This document shows positions 7,425-15,927 of a DNA stretch of 43,004 bases, piece by piece (position 1 is the stretch's first letter; the number at the start of each line of letters is the position of its first letter). The stretch is from Treponema sp. (lineage in GTDB: Bacteria; Spirochaetota; Spirochaetia; Treponematales; Breznakiellaceae), in NCBI GenBank assembly GCA_012517385.1, contig JAAYUZ010000125.1, forward strand, positions 1-43,004, read 5' to 3'. A model generated the notes under the pieces. That model saw nothing but the letters and a program-made list of their open reading frames with translations, had not been told where the DNA came from and made no database searches. The position numbers and the translations under genes were made by a program.

Positions 7425-8587
7425 TCGAAGGAAAAAATGAATTCTACGGTTCCCGGATGCTTTCACTGCTTTATAAAAAGCCCGGGCTAAGCCGTTCCGA
7501 TTTAGCTGATATGCTGGATCTGGACCGGGGAACCGTAAGCCGCATCGTACAATATCTTGTTTCTAGCGGCCTGGTTGAAGAGGGGGCAGAAATTCAGGAA
7601 AGCTCCGATCAGGCAGGCCGCAAGAAAATACCCCTCTTTCTCTCGGATAGATCGGGCTATACCATTGGTCTTGAAGTCCAGTATGAATTTATTAAATACG
7701 GCGCGGTTAGTCCCCTGGGAACGGAACTATACTCGGGGATGTTTCATCGCGCTCCATCGGGAAACCTGCTGGAAGACATCGTTACTGTGGTCAATCTAGC
7801 TCGCAATGCGGTCCCTGGAAAAAGGCTTTTTGGTGTAGGGATTGCCCTGAGCGGTCTTGTTGACCCTATTCATGGGACCCTTCTTTTCAGCCTTTCGCTT
7901 GGAGCCCGAAATGAACCAATCCCTTTAAAGGATGAGCTTATAAATCGCCTTGGGGTTCCCGTTTTTCTAGATAATGACGCCAAGTGCTGCTGTTATGATG
8001 TCCTTTCCTGGCCCTATCAAGGGCCAGGAGCGAATCCTGAAAGCTTTATCTATACCTTTTGTGAGTTCATAGAAAACCCTATAGATCCTGGCCGATATGA
8101 CCGTATCGGTATTGGTACCGCGGTGGTTCTGCAGGAAAAAATATTTTATGGCAGCCGTTTTGCCGCCGGTGAATTCCGCAATATGTATGCGGATCCCGAA
8201 CTCCCGGGACAATTCGGGCGCTACTCCAAGGATTATTTTAATATTATGCACTCCGATCCAGAACGGCGTGCCCTCTTTATCCATGATCTGGCGGGCAGTA
8301 TGGCCTATATTGCCAATTTTCTTGATATTCAGCTGGTGTACATGGGCGGGGGTATTGAACGCTATGGCGCAGAAATGCAGGAAGCCTTTGACCGGGCCAT
8401 AGAAAGCACCTGGTTATATCAGGAATATCTGCCCCGGCGTATTCAGATACAATTTGCCCCCTCGGACGAAAAACCCGCGGTTCGGGGGGCCGCCGCAATG
8501 GTCCACAGGCACATTTTTGCCGGCCCCATTCATGAGGGCGAGGAACGCACCGGCCTGGCCTATTTACAAGCCCTCCCGAACTGGTAA
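7421..8587 (+). CDS. ROK-family regulator with winged-helix N-terminus
   Basis: This 388-residue protein starts with an HTH (SRSDLADMLDLDRGTVSRIVQYLVSSGLVEE, about 24-54), followed by a ROK sugar-binding/kinase fold: GVGIALSGLVDP, VFLDNDAKCCC (Asp of the catalytic DN/D motif present), GIGTAVVLQEKIFYGSRFAAGEF, and MGGGIE. The zinc-binding Cys/His cluster (consensus CxCGxxGC), normally following the GEFGH-like motif, is absent. That favours a regulator over an active kinase and also distinguishes it from NagC/Mlc. It overlaps bglA by 4 bases and is probably its repressor, with glucose or a beta-glucoside as effector (inference from context). Confidence 0.85.
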   Translation: MIEGKNEFYGSRMLSLLYKKPGLSRSDLADMLDLDRGTVSRIVQYLVSSGLVEEGAEIQESSDQAGRKKIPLFLSDRSGYTIGLEVQYEFIKYGAVSPLGTELYSGMFHRAPSGNLLEDIVTVVNLARNAVPGKRLFGVGIALSGLVDPIHGTLLFSLSLGARNEPIPLKDELINRLGVPVFLDNDAKCCCYDVLSWPYQGPGANPESFIYTFCEFIENPIDPGRYDRIGIGTAVVLQEKIFYGSRFAAGEFRNMYADPELPGQFGRYSKDYFNIMHSDPERRALFIHDLAGSMAYIANFLDIQLVYMGGGIERYGAEMQEAFDRAIESTWLYQEYLPRRIQIQFAPSDEKPAVRGAAAMVHRHIFAGPIHEGEERTGLAYLQALPNW

Positions 8588-8748
8588 GGAGACCTTTGGA
8601 AACGCCCTGTCAGCGGTTCTGACAACTGAAGATAGGCCTGTGGGCCCATAGCTGCATCGGGAAGTCCCTGCTCCCCCCCCACGAATGCAGTGGGCTCGAC
8701 AATTATAGACAGCCCTGTGGACTCAGAGGCAGGGCTTGCAGCCACCAG
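8588..8748. other. Intergenic region between convergent genes
   Basis: This is 161 bases between two gene ends. A small hairpin TGTCAG / CTGACA (8608-8624) and a few GC-rich patches are visible, but there is no T-tract on either strand. I see no gene here. Confidence 0.4.
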
Positions 8749-9774
8749 CTACTGGTTGCCCGTCATCGGAAAGGGAAGCACACTGTCGATGGTTGAACGG
8801 CCGGTGATGGCCATGACGAGCCGATCCAGGCCCATGGCTACGCCGGAACAGGCAGGGAAGTGCTGAACCTGACCCTGCGTATCCTTGCGGCCCTGGAACA
8901 CCTGCCAGTACTGTTCATCAATTTGATGGGGCACCAGGGCTGAGGTTTGTTTTTTTGCCCCTTCAGTGCTGAAATAGCGGCGGACCTCGTCAGGATCGGT
9001 TTCTTCGGTATAACAGTTGGCCAGTTCTATCCCCCGGACATAGAGTTCCCACCGTTCCTTTGCAAGGGTCTCTTTGCCTGTACCTTCCAGGTTTTTTGCG
9101 AGACAGGGGACAAAGGCTGGATAGTCCATGAGGGCCACTGGTCGTTCTTTGGGGAGTCTGGGTTCCACCGCATGGACAAAAATCAGATTATAGAGGTCTC
9201 CAAGATCCAGAAAATCTGGAACCGGAAGTCCGAGGCGGCGGGCCTCTTCTGCCATGGCCGGCCGGCCCTGGGCTGCCACGGTATACAGGGAAAACCCTGC
9301 ATACTGTTTAAAAGCCTCTTCCATGGAGAGCTGAATAAAGGGGGGCTTCAGCTCCGATGGGGCATCCTTTGGGAGCACAGCCCGGAAGAGCTCCTCCGTT
9401 ATGGCGAGGGAGTCCCGGTAATCCGCTTCCATGGTGTAGTATTCCAGCATGGTAAATTCCGGGCTGTGCAGCCGGCCGGTCGATTCTCCGTTACGGAAGC
9501 ATTTGCTGATCTGGTACAAACTCCGGCGATGCTGGGCAATAAGCTGTTTCATCCATAGTTCAGGGGAGGGGACAAGATAGTAGTCTCTTTTTCGGCTCCT
9601 GCCCTGGCTGTCTGGGGGAAGTATATATTCGGTCTTAAATACCTCTAGACAGGTTTCTGGAATAAGGTGGGGGGCCAGGATAGGGGTGTCCACCTCCAGG
9701 TACCCTTTGCTGTCAAAAAAAGATCGGACCGCCCGAAAAATGCGGCCCCGTTCTTCCAGTAGCTCTATATCCAT
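8749..9774 (-). CDS. epmA: EF-P lysine lysyltransferase (GenX/PoxA), EpmA
   Basis: This 341-residue protein is a lysyl-tRNA synthetase catalytic core without the anticodon-binding domain. Motif 2 (FRNGESTGRLHSPEFTMLEYY) and motif 3 (GVAMGLDRLVMAI) are intact, and the length fits EpmA rather than LysS (~500). EpmA ligates (R)-beta-lysine to translation factor EF-P, helping ribosomes through polyproline. Its partner EpmB is not in the window. It follows murD after 9 bases on the same strand. Confidence 0.9.
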   Translation of the reverse strand: MDIELLEERGRIFRAVRSFFDSKGYLEVDTPILAPHLIPETCLEVFKTEYILPPDSQGRSRKRDYYLVPSPELWMKQLIAQHRRSLYQISKCFRNGESTGRLHSPEFTMLEYYTMEADYRDSLAITEELFRAVLPKDAPSELKPPFIQLSMEEAFKQYAGFSLYTVAAQGRPAMAEEARRLGLPVPDFLDLGDLYNLIFVHAVEPRLPKERPVALMDYPAFVPCLAKNLEGTGKETLAKERWELYVRGIELANCYTEETDPDEVRRYFSTEGAKKQTSALVPHQIDEQYWQVFQGRKDTQGQVQHFPACSGVAMGLDRLVMAITGRSTIDSVLPFPMTGNQ

Positions 9775-9783
9775 CGTAAATTC

Positions 9784-11250
9784 CTACCCAAGCCTCTGTA
9801 CCGCTTCCTTCCACTTGTTTCCCCGGTCAAATTCGTTCAGGAACATGCCGAAGGAAGTACAGCCGGGGCTCAGCACCACCGGGTCTCCCCTTTGGGCTGC
9901 TGAAATGGCTGCAAGGACTGCCCGGTCCAGATTGTCATAGGGACCTTGGAAAGAGACCCCTTCTGCCTTAAGGAGGGGAATGAGTTTATCCGTGCCGGTT
10001 CCTGCCAGAAGAATGACCGCCTTTGCCTTTTTGCAGGCCCTTGCGAGGGGACTGAAATCCAAATTTTTATCCGTCCCACCGGTGACGAGGACAGGGCTTG
10101 TATCAAAGGCTTCGACGGCTGCTGCGGCTGCTTCGGGTATGGTGGCAGCCGTATCGTTGTAGAACCGGATACCCCGGTTTTCAAAGAAGAACTCAAGCCG
10201 GTGTTCTATGCCGGGAAAGGTTCCAAGGGCTTCCCGTACAAGATCGGGCGAAATGCCTATATCTAATAAGCCCAGCGCACAGGCAAGGAGGTTCTGTTTT
10301 TGATGTATACCGGGAACCAGAGTTTTTTCCGGTACCACCTCTGCAATAGACCAGTCGGAAAGCCGGGCCATGCCTGGGCCCTGGGGACCGGCGAGCCATC
10401 CATCAAGCTCCTTACTAGAACGGACCTGGTCTGCACCCCAGGTCTGGTAGATCCGGGGCCTTCCCTGGGTTTCCATGGCAAAGGACCGACCCCAGGAATC
10501 GCTGCCTACAATGGTCACATCCTGCTCATCCTGGCCTTGATATATAACCCTTTTATCGGCCACATAGGCTTCCATCGTGCCATAACGGTCCAGGTGATCC
10601 GGCAATATGGTGGTGAGGATGGCTACCCGAGGTTTTAATAGGGCCCGCGTCCTGCTTTTGTCTCCCTCACTGCCCTGTACTGGCACGGTTCGTCCCCGCA
10701 AATCCCCAAGCTGCCAGCTCGAGAGCTCCAGCACTACATCATCCTCAGCGGTGAGCTGATCCAGAAAGGTGAGGGGAGAGACGGTAATGTTCCCCCCGAG
10801 GTATGCCTTGCCCGGAAATAGCGGGCTTTGGGAGCGGGACGTCTTGTTCCGCAGCGCGGCAAGGGCCCAATAGAGGGCACTGGATGTACTCGATTTACCC
10901 TTGCTCCCGGTAACCGCAAAGAGACGGGCCGGGTTTTCCTGTAAAAAGATGGAAATGTCTGTTTCTATACGCCTGGCTGCGGCAAGATAGGGCGAGTCGG
11001 GCCGCACCGCAGGGTTTTTGACCACCACATCGGCGGACTTAAAATCTGCAATCTCATGCCTTCCCAGTACAAAGCGGATTGGCAGATCCTCTAAGGCTTG
11101 AATGCTTGGACGCAGTACCCGTTCATCCCGCAGGTCGGTGACGGTGACCTGGGCTCCGTGGGTCGCCAGGTATCGGGCTGCTTCGAGCCCGCCGCCGTTA
11201 AGCCCCAGACCCATGACTACAACGCGGCTTCCAGAAAATTTAGAACTCAA
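9784..11250 (-). CDS. murD: UDP-N-acetylmuramoylalanine--D-glutamate ligase
   Basis: This 488-residue Mur ligase adds D-Glu to UDP-MurNAc-L-Ala in the cytosol. The N-terminal Rossmann-like substrate domain starts VVVMGLGLNGGG. The ATP loop is GSKGKSSTSS, followed by PDHLDRYGTMEAY, HQKQNLLACALG, FYNDTAATIPEAA and VTGGTDKNLDFSPL. It is slightly longer than E. coli MurD (438) because of insertions in the central domain. Its start overlaps the preceding unknown gene by 11 bases and epmA follows after 9, so the three form one operon. Confidence 0.95.
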   Translation of the reverse strand: MSSKFSGSRVVVMGLGLNGGGLEAARYLATHGAQVTVTDLRDERVLRPSIQALEDLPIRFVLGRHEIADFKSADVVVKNPAVRPDSPYLAAARRIETDISIFLQENPARLFAVTGSKGKSSTSSALYWALAALRNKTSRSQSPLFPGKAYLGGNITVSPLTFLDQLTAEDDVVLELSSWQLGDLRGRTVPVQGSEGDKSRTRALLKPRVAILTTILPDHLDRYGTMEAYVADKRVIYQGQDEQDVTIVGSDSWGRSFAMETQGRPRIYQTWGADQVRSSKELDGWLAGPQGPGMARLSDWSIAEVVPEKTLVPGIHQKQNLLACALGLLDIGISPDLVREALGTFPGIEHRLEFFFENRGIRFYNDTAATIPEAAAAAVEAFDTSPVLVTGGTDKNLDFSPLARACKKAKAVILLAGTGTDKLIPLLKAEGVSFQGPYDNLDRAVLAAISAAQRGDPVVLSPGCTSFGMFLNEFDRGNKWKEAVQRLG

Positions 11251-12187
11251 TCCGAAACTCCTTCTGTTCCTGCCGGTTAAGATAGGCTGTAACCGCCAGG
11301 TTCGTCCAGAGCTTTTTATAGTTGCTGTTTACTTTTTGCCGCAATTCCTTGAAAAGGGGTAGTGCCTCAGAAAAAGTACTGGTTTTAAGGGTTTGCTGAA
11401 TCTTATCCAGATGGGGTTCAAGGAATTGGAGGGCCCCCTGCAGATAGGGCAGCAATTGGCGTCGCCGTTCTGGTGTGGGCCCCAGGATGGTCATACAGAT
11501 GGTCTTGTATTTGCAGGTAAAGGGATAATAGGGATAGATCCGCTGGCCCTCATTTATAAAAAGTTTAGTAAAGAATTTAGTTAATTCCGTATCAATCCAG
11601 ATACCCCTGACCAGGTACCCCTTGCCGGTTTCACCAATCCAGGTATTCGAGATGGTTTGATGGATTTTAAATGAGACAATTTTACCCATTTCGGTAAGAA
11701 CCGCCTCCAGAGGAATGCAGTCGCTTTCAAGATAGAGCCTGTTGGTCCTATATACAGCAGTGTAGTCATTGCTGCCCCGCTCCAGAAGTTCATGTTCCAG
11801 GGGACGATACTGAAGGTTGATTCGCAGCAGAAAGAGAAAGTATTTTTCTCCGATCTTATAAACCCGATAAAAACAGGGTTTCTGAATTTCTGCGGGGTCA
11901 AAAAAATAGCTCAGGTCTGAAAAAAAATCCGGTACCTGGGGGAGCATGGAATCGATAAAATCATGGAGTGCGTTCGTATAATCGGTACGCGGGACCGGCT
12001 GTCTGACATCATGGTGTATAGGGAAGCGGGGAACCACAAAGGCTTCAGGAACCTGTATAAAATATTCTTCGCTTTGGTTGAAATGATGTGTGTAGGGTTT
12101 ATCCAAGGAACTATGGGGGCTCTGCAACTTTTGATTAATGATACGATCCGAATAGCCGGGCCGTATCTCATTTAATAATTGTTCCAT
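11240..12187 (-). CDS. Unknown protein upstream of murD
   Basis: I do not recognise this 315-residue protein. It has no signal peptide or membrane segment, is rich in aromatic residues (FFSDLSYFFDP, YPYYPFTCKYKTICM), and ends in a charged helix-rich part (about 230-315). It looks soluble and cytosolic. Its end overlaps murD by 11 bases, implying translational coupling and perhaps a spirochaete-specific role near cell-wall synthesis, but that is guesswork. The start is the first ATG; a promoter with its -10 box only ten bases upstream suggests a leaderless message. Confidence 0.75.
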   Translation of the reverse strand: MEQLLNEIRPGYSDRIINQKLQSPHSSLDKPYTHHFNQSEEYFIQVPEAFVVPRFPIHHDVRQPVPRTDYTNALHDFIDSMLPQVPDFFSDLSYFFDPAEIQKPCFYRVYKIGEKYFLFLLRINLQYRPLEHELLERGSNDYTAVYRTNRLYLESDCIPLEAVLTEMGKIVSFKIHQTISNTWIGETGKGYLVRGIWIDTELTKFFTKLFINEGQRIYPYYPFTCKYKTICMTILGPTPERRRQLLPYLQGALQFLEPHLDKIQQTLKTSTFSEALPLFKELRQKVNSNYKKLWTNLAVTAYLNRQEQKEFRIEF

Positions 12188-12197
12188 TGTTCATTAC

Positions 12198-12226
12198 ATA
12201 ATACTACGGGAAATCCATTATTTCAA
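12198..12226 (-). promoter_or_regulatory. Sigma-70 promoter of the murD operon, likely leaderless
   Basis: Read on the minus strand: TTGAAA (12226-12221), a 17-base spacer, TATTAT (12203-12198). Ten bases separate the -10 box from the ATG at 12187, giving a predicted leader of about 3 bases and no ribosome site. Confidence 0.65.
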
Positions 12227-12242
12227 TTCAATTAAAATTTCA

Positions 12243-12271
12243 TTGCACGCTATGGGACTTCATAGTATGAT
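12243..12271 (+). promoter_or_regulatory. Possible promoter of the DUF2147 gene
   Basis: TTGCAC (12243-12248), a 17-base spacer, TATGAT (12266-12271). It gives a ~28-base leader carrying AGGAGG (12291-12296). The -35 box is weak. Confidence 0.5.
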
Positions 12272-12305
12272 GGGCCTACTTACATTTTACAGGAGGATGT
12301 TTTAT

Positions 12306-12797
12306 ATGAAAAGGAAGCTCTTATGTATGATGGCCCTGCTGGCTGTTTCTGCTGCAGCCCTCTTTGCTGCGGACCCCGTGGAGGGTCTCTGGAAGAGTGT
12401 AGATGAGGATGGCGTGGCCACCGCATTTTGGAAAATTTATGAAAAGAATGGAATCCTTTATGGTGAGATCTTAAAAATTGTCGGAAAACCCGATGACACG
12501 ATAGCCACTGCCGCTAAGCCCAGTTACAAGGATTTTCCCGTTCCCGGAGAAGTGAATAAAATGAAGGTAGTGGGAACCCCCTGGATCTACGGCCTTAAGA
12601 AAAAAGCTCCCGGCCAGTGGGAAGGGGGCAACATTGTAGATCCCGGTAAAGGTGATATTTATAAGTGCAAGATTACCTTCAGACCCGCGGATGGCAAAAA
12701 ATATAAAACCGATGTGCTCGAAATGCGGGGAGAAATCGGTCTTGGTATCGGCCGCAGCCAGTACTGGCAGCGGGCCACTGAATCTGAAATAAAATAA
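12306..12797 (+). CDS. Exported DUF2147 protein
   Basis: This 163-residue protein has a clear signal peptide (MKRKLLCMMALLAVSAAALFA, cleaved before ADPVEG). The mature domain has the DUF2147 pattern: VEGLWKSVDEDG at the start, a basic-acid rich middle, WEGGNIVDPGKGDIYKCKITF and LEMRGEIGLGIGRSQYWQR near the end. Members are small periplasmic beta-barrel-like proteins of unknown role. The ATG at 12306 was chosen because AGGAGG lies nine bases upstream and the signal peptide begins there; upstream in-frame ATGs lack this. Confidence 0.85.
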   Translation: MKRKLLCMMALLAVSAAALFAADPVEGLWKSVDEDGVATAFWKIYEKNGILYGEILKIVGKPDDTIATAAKPSYKDFPVPGEVNKMKVVGTPWIYGLKKKAPGQWEGGNIVDPGKGDIYKCKITFRPADGKKYKTDVLEMRGEIGLGIGRSQYWQRATESEIK

Positions 12798-12812
12798 ACT
12801 GTACTGCATAAA

Positions 12813-13844
12813 TTGATCAACCAACGGGAAATTTCTTCTGAACAGTCCTTACTGAATGAGAAGGGCGGGCTAATCCAGACAGGGTGGGCCCGCAGCCCCC
12901 TCTGGATATATAACCGTTCGGCTATTCGTGGTGTTTTTACAAGAATAGTAGAGGTGGACCGGTATATCCTTTTTTCAGACATGGCGGTATTGGTCTTTGA
13001 AATTGCTAACAGGGGGCGTATGATCTATGCCTCGGTGCAGATATCCAATATGGTGCAGGGGGCTACCTTTTATGATGCGTACCGGCTCAATACGCCAATC
13101 GGCATGGTAGATCTGCCTCCTTCCTGCGGATCCGGTACGGTAAAAATAAGACAAAAGAATTGCACTATCGATTTTTCAGTCATGACAGGGGGGAGCAGGC
13201 TCATCAAGGTTGATCTGCCTACCTTTTACGGCGGCACGGGTTTGCGCGGTGTGGTGGTGCTTACCCCTGTATCAGTCAATGAATACATCGCTACGGTACA
13301 CCCCTGGCGGCGGGATAGAAGGGCCTTCCGCTATAATCTGCGGAATCCTGCTTTTAAGGCTGAAGGGGTCATGCAGTTTGGAACCGATGAGCTTGTATTC
13401 AGCAAAGATAATGGCTGGGCTGCTCTGGATTGGAGCCGCGGCTATTATCCCCATGGGGAAGTGCACTATCTGGCTGTGGCCAGCGGAGTGAGCGGCGGCA
13501 GACAGATTGGGTGCTGTATCGGTTATGGTATGGAAGATAACAGCAGCGGCACCGAAAATGCCTTTTTTATAGACGGTACCCTGTATAAGCTTGGCCAGGT
13601 AACCTTTAGAATCAGTCCCCGGGACTGGCTTGCCCCCTGGTATTTTTCAAGTGACGATAAACGGCTTTCCATGGAATTTCAGCCCGTTCTGGAATATCGA
13701 ATTAAACACAGTCTCCTGTTTCAGTCAATTAAAGAACGTCGTGTTTTCGGGTATATGTCTGGAACCTTTATTGAAGAATCGGGCATAACCTGTTCATTTC
13801 ATAATCTGCCAGGCTATACGGAACGGCAGAAAATGAAGCTGTAG
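12813..13844 (+). CDS. DUF2804 protein (TTG start)
   Basis: This 343-residue protein matches DUF2804 along its length: QREISSEQSLLNEKGGLIQTGWARSPLWIYNR at the start, then SGTVKIRQKNCTIDF, HPWRRDRRAFRYNLR, LDWSRGYYPHGEVHY and IGYGMEDNSSGTENAFF. The family is unknown in function and has a lipocalin-like beta-sandwich look. Because the conserved N-terminus begins within three residues of a TTG and no ATG is near, TTG is the likely start. The ribosome site is poor. It lies 15 bases after the DUF2147 gene and may be read through from it. Confidence 0.82.
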   Translation: MINQREISSEQSLLNEKGGLIQTGWARSPLWIYNRSAIRGVFTRIVEVDRYILFSDMAVLVFEIANRGRMIYASVQISNMVQGATFYDAYRLNTPIGMVDLPPSCGSGTVKIRQKNCTIDFSVMTGGSRLIKVDLPTFYGGTGLRGVVVLTPVSVNEYIATVHPWRRDRRAFRYNLRNPAFKAEGVMQFGTDELVFSKDNGWAALDWSRGYYPHGEVHYLAVASGVSGGRQIGCCIGYGMEDNSSGTENAFFIDGTLYKLGQVTFRISPRDWLAPWYFSSDDKRLSMEFQPVLEYRIKHSLLFQSIKERRVFGYMSGTFIEESGITCSFHNLPGYTERQKMKL

Positions 13845-13879
13845 AACCTGTCGGGTTTATAAACGCAGCTCCTTAGGAC

Positions 13880-14785
13880 TTATATATCAAAGTTCCCGTC
13901 AAAGACATATTCGGCCTTGCCTACAACCTGAATGCCCCGGTTTCTGTCCGGATTTACCCAGAAACGGCCCCGGTCTATCAGGGTGGCGGGGCCGGCGGCA
14001 TGGTTAGGGTCTGGCACAGCGGGGAAACTGGCATAGCTTACCGCTCCGCCCCGGCCCCGCCACTCGGCAACGATGGCCCCTTCGAGCCCCGGAACGACCG
14101 GTTCGGCGGTGAGCCCCTGAAATCCTGCGGCCAGCACTGCAGCCACTGCCCCCTCCATACGATCCGTTTTTTCTGGTCCTACATAACGGATAATATCCTT
14201 TGCGTGCAAGCGCAGCATGAGGGGAATAGCATCGGTCTTTCCCATCGCAAGCAGGGCCTGCCGGACCCGTTTTGAACCCGGTCCATTGGGGACCGCGCAT
14301 GAGACGAGGTAGGAAGCTCCCAACTGGATCCTGTATGCATTGGCCGTCTTACCGTCCACAATAAGGGTGAGGGGCTGAACCCTTGGGTAGGGCAGGGTAA
14401 ACATAAAACTGCGGGAATCGATGGTTTTTAGTTCATATACCGTTTCGGTGTATGGGGCTTGAATATGCAGGGTCCCTGTACCGCTGCGGCCCGTATCCAA
14501 AGCAAGCCGGGCGATGCAGAGCAGCGCATCGGGACTCAGGGGCAGTTCTCTGCCGTCACTGGCAAAAAGACGGCCTGAAAGACTTCGTTCAGCGGAACCT
14601 TTATCCCTTGTGGAAGCCATAAAAATACAGCCGTCGCCGCCAACCCCACAGCGGCGGTCTAAAATAAGTTCAGCGATCCCGTTCTGGGTCGGCTGGTATT
14701 TTACATTGCTCCCATCCAGCCTATCCTGGTCAATGAGTATGAAATCATGACCTGCTACATGAAGTTTAAGGAAGGCCAGGGTCAT
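13880..14785 (-). CDS. DapF-like protein lacking both catalytic cysteines
   Basis: This 301-residue protein has the diaminopimelate epimerase fold. Conserved parts include RRCGVGGDGCIF (44-55; family RRxGIGADQ), SDGRELPL (76-83) and the C-terminal VVGKAEYVFDG. The two epimerase cysteines are missing: the MCGNGxRC block reads LSPDALLC (Ser84 in place of the first Cys), and the ACGTGA block reads DRMEGAVAAV (Arg209 in place of the second). It is therefore probably not an active epimerase. Its ATG overlaps the ddl stop (TAATG), so it is co-translated with ddl and murE and may bind a wall precursor or have a new role. The frame is intact, so it is not a simple pseudogene. Confidence 0.8.
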   Translation of the reverse strand: MTLAFLKLHVAGHDFILIDQDRLDGSNVKYQPTQNGIAELILDRRCGVGGDGCIFMASTRDKGSAERSLSGRLFASDGRELPLSPDALLCIARLALDTGRSGTGTLHIQAPYTETVYELKTIDSRSFMFTLPYPRVQPLTLIVDGKTANAYRIQLGASYLVSCAVPNGPGSKRVRQALLAMGKTDAIPLMLRLHAKDIIRYVGPEKTDRMEGAVAAVLAAGFQGLTAEPVVPGLEGAIVAEWRGRGGAVSYASFPAVPDPNHAAGPATLIDRGRFWVNPDRNRGIQVVGKAEYVFDGNFDI

Positions 14786-15918
14786 TAGTACTTCCCGTTT
14801 TTATAGGAATAGTTTCGGGAATTCCGCTGCTCATGCCGTTCCTGGGCAAGGCTAATGAGCTTATCCAGCAAATCTGGATAGGAAAGACCAGAGGCTTCGC
14901 ACATCTTGGGGAACATGCTGATGGTAGTAAAACCAGGCATGGTATTTACTTCGTTCAAAAGTATTTCCCGGGTATCCTTACGGACAAAAAAGTCTATACG
15001 GGAAAGTCCTGAGAGTTCCGCCGCCTTATAGGCCTTAATGGCAATTTCTCTGATAGTTCTAAATTCGGTTTCGGTTAAATCCGCGGGGATAAGCAGGGCT
15101 GCCCCATCGGGATCTATATATTTTGCCTCATAATCATAGAATTCATGGGTGGGAATTATTTCCCCTGGGGTGTAGGCTTCGGGCCGTTCATTACCCGTAA
15201 CGGAACATTCCACTTCACGGGCAGGCACAAAGGGTTCTATAAGGACCTTATCATCCCAGAGGAGGGCTTCGGCTACAGCCTGTTCAAGGCCAGGGCGGTC
15301 AGGGGCTTTGGAAGCCCCCACAGAGGAGCCCGCACAGGAGGGTTTTACAAAGAGGGGATACATAAAGTCCCGTTCAGCCCGTTCTATAATCTGTTTTCGT
15401 TTTTCCGTGGAAGCCCAGTCCAGTTTACGTACCGAGATAAAGGGCACTACCGGCAGTCCCGCATGGAGCCAGAGGATTTTTGCAATTTCCTTATCCATGC
15501 CGATGGAGCTCCCCAGGACCCCCGCCCCCACATAGGGAACGTTGACCATTTCAAAGAGGCCTTGAATAGTTCCATCCTCGCCAAAGGTCCCATGTAGGAC
15601 CGGAAACACCACATCAACCGTGATAGGTCCGGTAGCAGGGGTACTGAAGGTTTCCTTTGTACCACCACCGCAGACCGCAGAAATGCGCCGAGTTTCATCA
15701 ACCTGAATTTCCAGAGCTGCAGCCCCATCTAAGCAGCGCCGCAGCTCGGCTTCATTCTGGAGATACCAGACCCCCTGTTTATCAATTCCGATAAGCAGGA
15801 CCTTGTATTTTTCTTTATCTAAATTGCGCACCACCGAGGCGGCGGAAATGAGGGATACCTCATGCTCACCTGAACGGCCGCCATAAATCACCGCAACAGT
15901 TTTCTTGGATTTTTCCAT
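14785..15918 (-). CDS. ddl: D-alanine--D-alanine ligase
   Basis: This 377-residue ATP-grasp enzyme makes D-Ala-D-Ala for peptidoglycan. Visible are VIYGGRSGEHEVSL, HGTFGEDGTIQGLFEM, PYVGAGVLGSSIGMDK, FVKPSCAGSSVGASK, SRIDFFVRKDT and LNEVNTMPGFTTISMFPKM. The length is normal. It starts 9 bases after the murE stop on the same strand and overlaps the DapF-like gene by one base. Confidence 0.96.
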   Translation of the reverse strand: MEKSKKTVAVIYGGRSGEHEVSLISAASVVRNLDKEKYKVLLIGIDKQGVWYLQNEAELRRCLDGAAALEIQVDETRRISAVCGGGTKETFSTPATGPITVDVVFPVLHGTFGEDGTIQGLFEMVNVPYVGAGVLGSSIGMDKEIAKILWLHAGLPVVPFISVRKLDWASTEKRKQIIERAERDFMYPLFVKPSCAGSSVGASKAPDRPGLEQAVAEALLWDDKVLIEPFVPAREVECSVTGNERPEAYTPGEIIPTHEFYDYEAKYIDPDGAALLIPADLTETEFRTIREIAIKAYKAAELSGLSRIDFFVRKDTREILLNEVNTMPGFTTISMFPKMCEASGLSYPDLLDKLISLAQERHEQRNSRNYSYKNGKY

Positions 15919-15927
15919 AACTACACC

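Noticed and set aside
13880-14785. Pseudogene call for the DapF-like gene
   Set aside because: The frame is full length, translationally coupled to ddl, and keeps the fold motifs; only the catalytic cysteines are changed.
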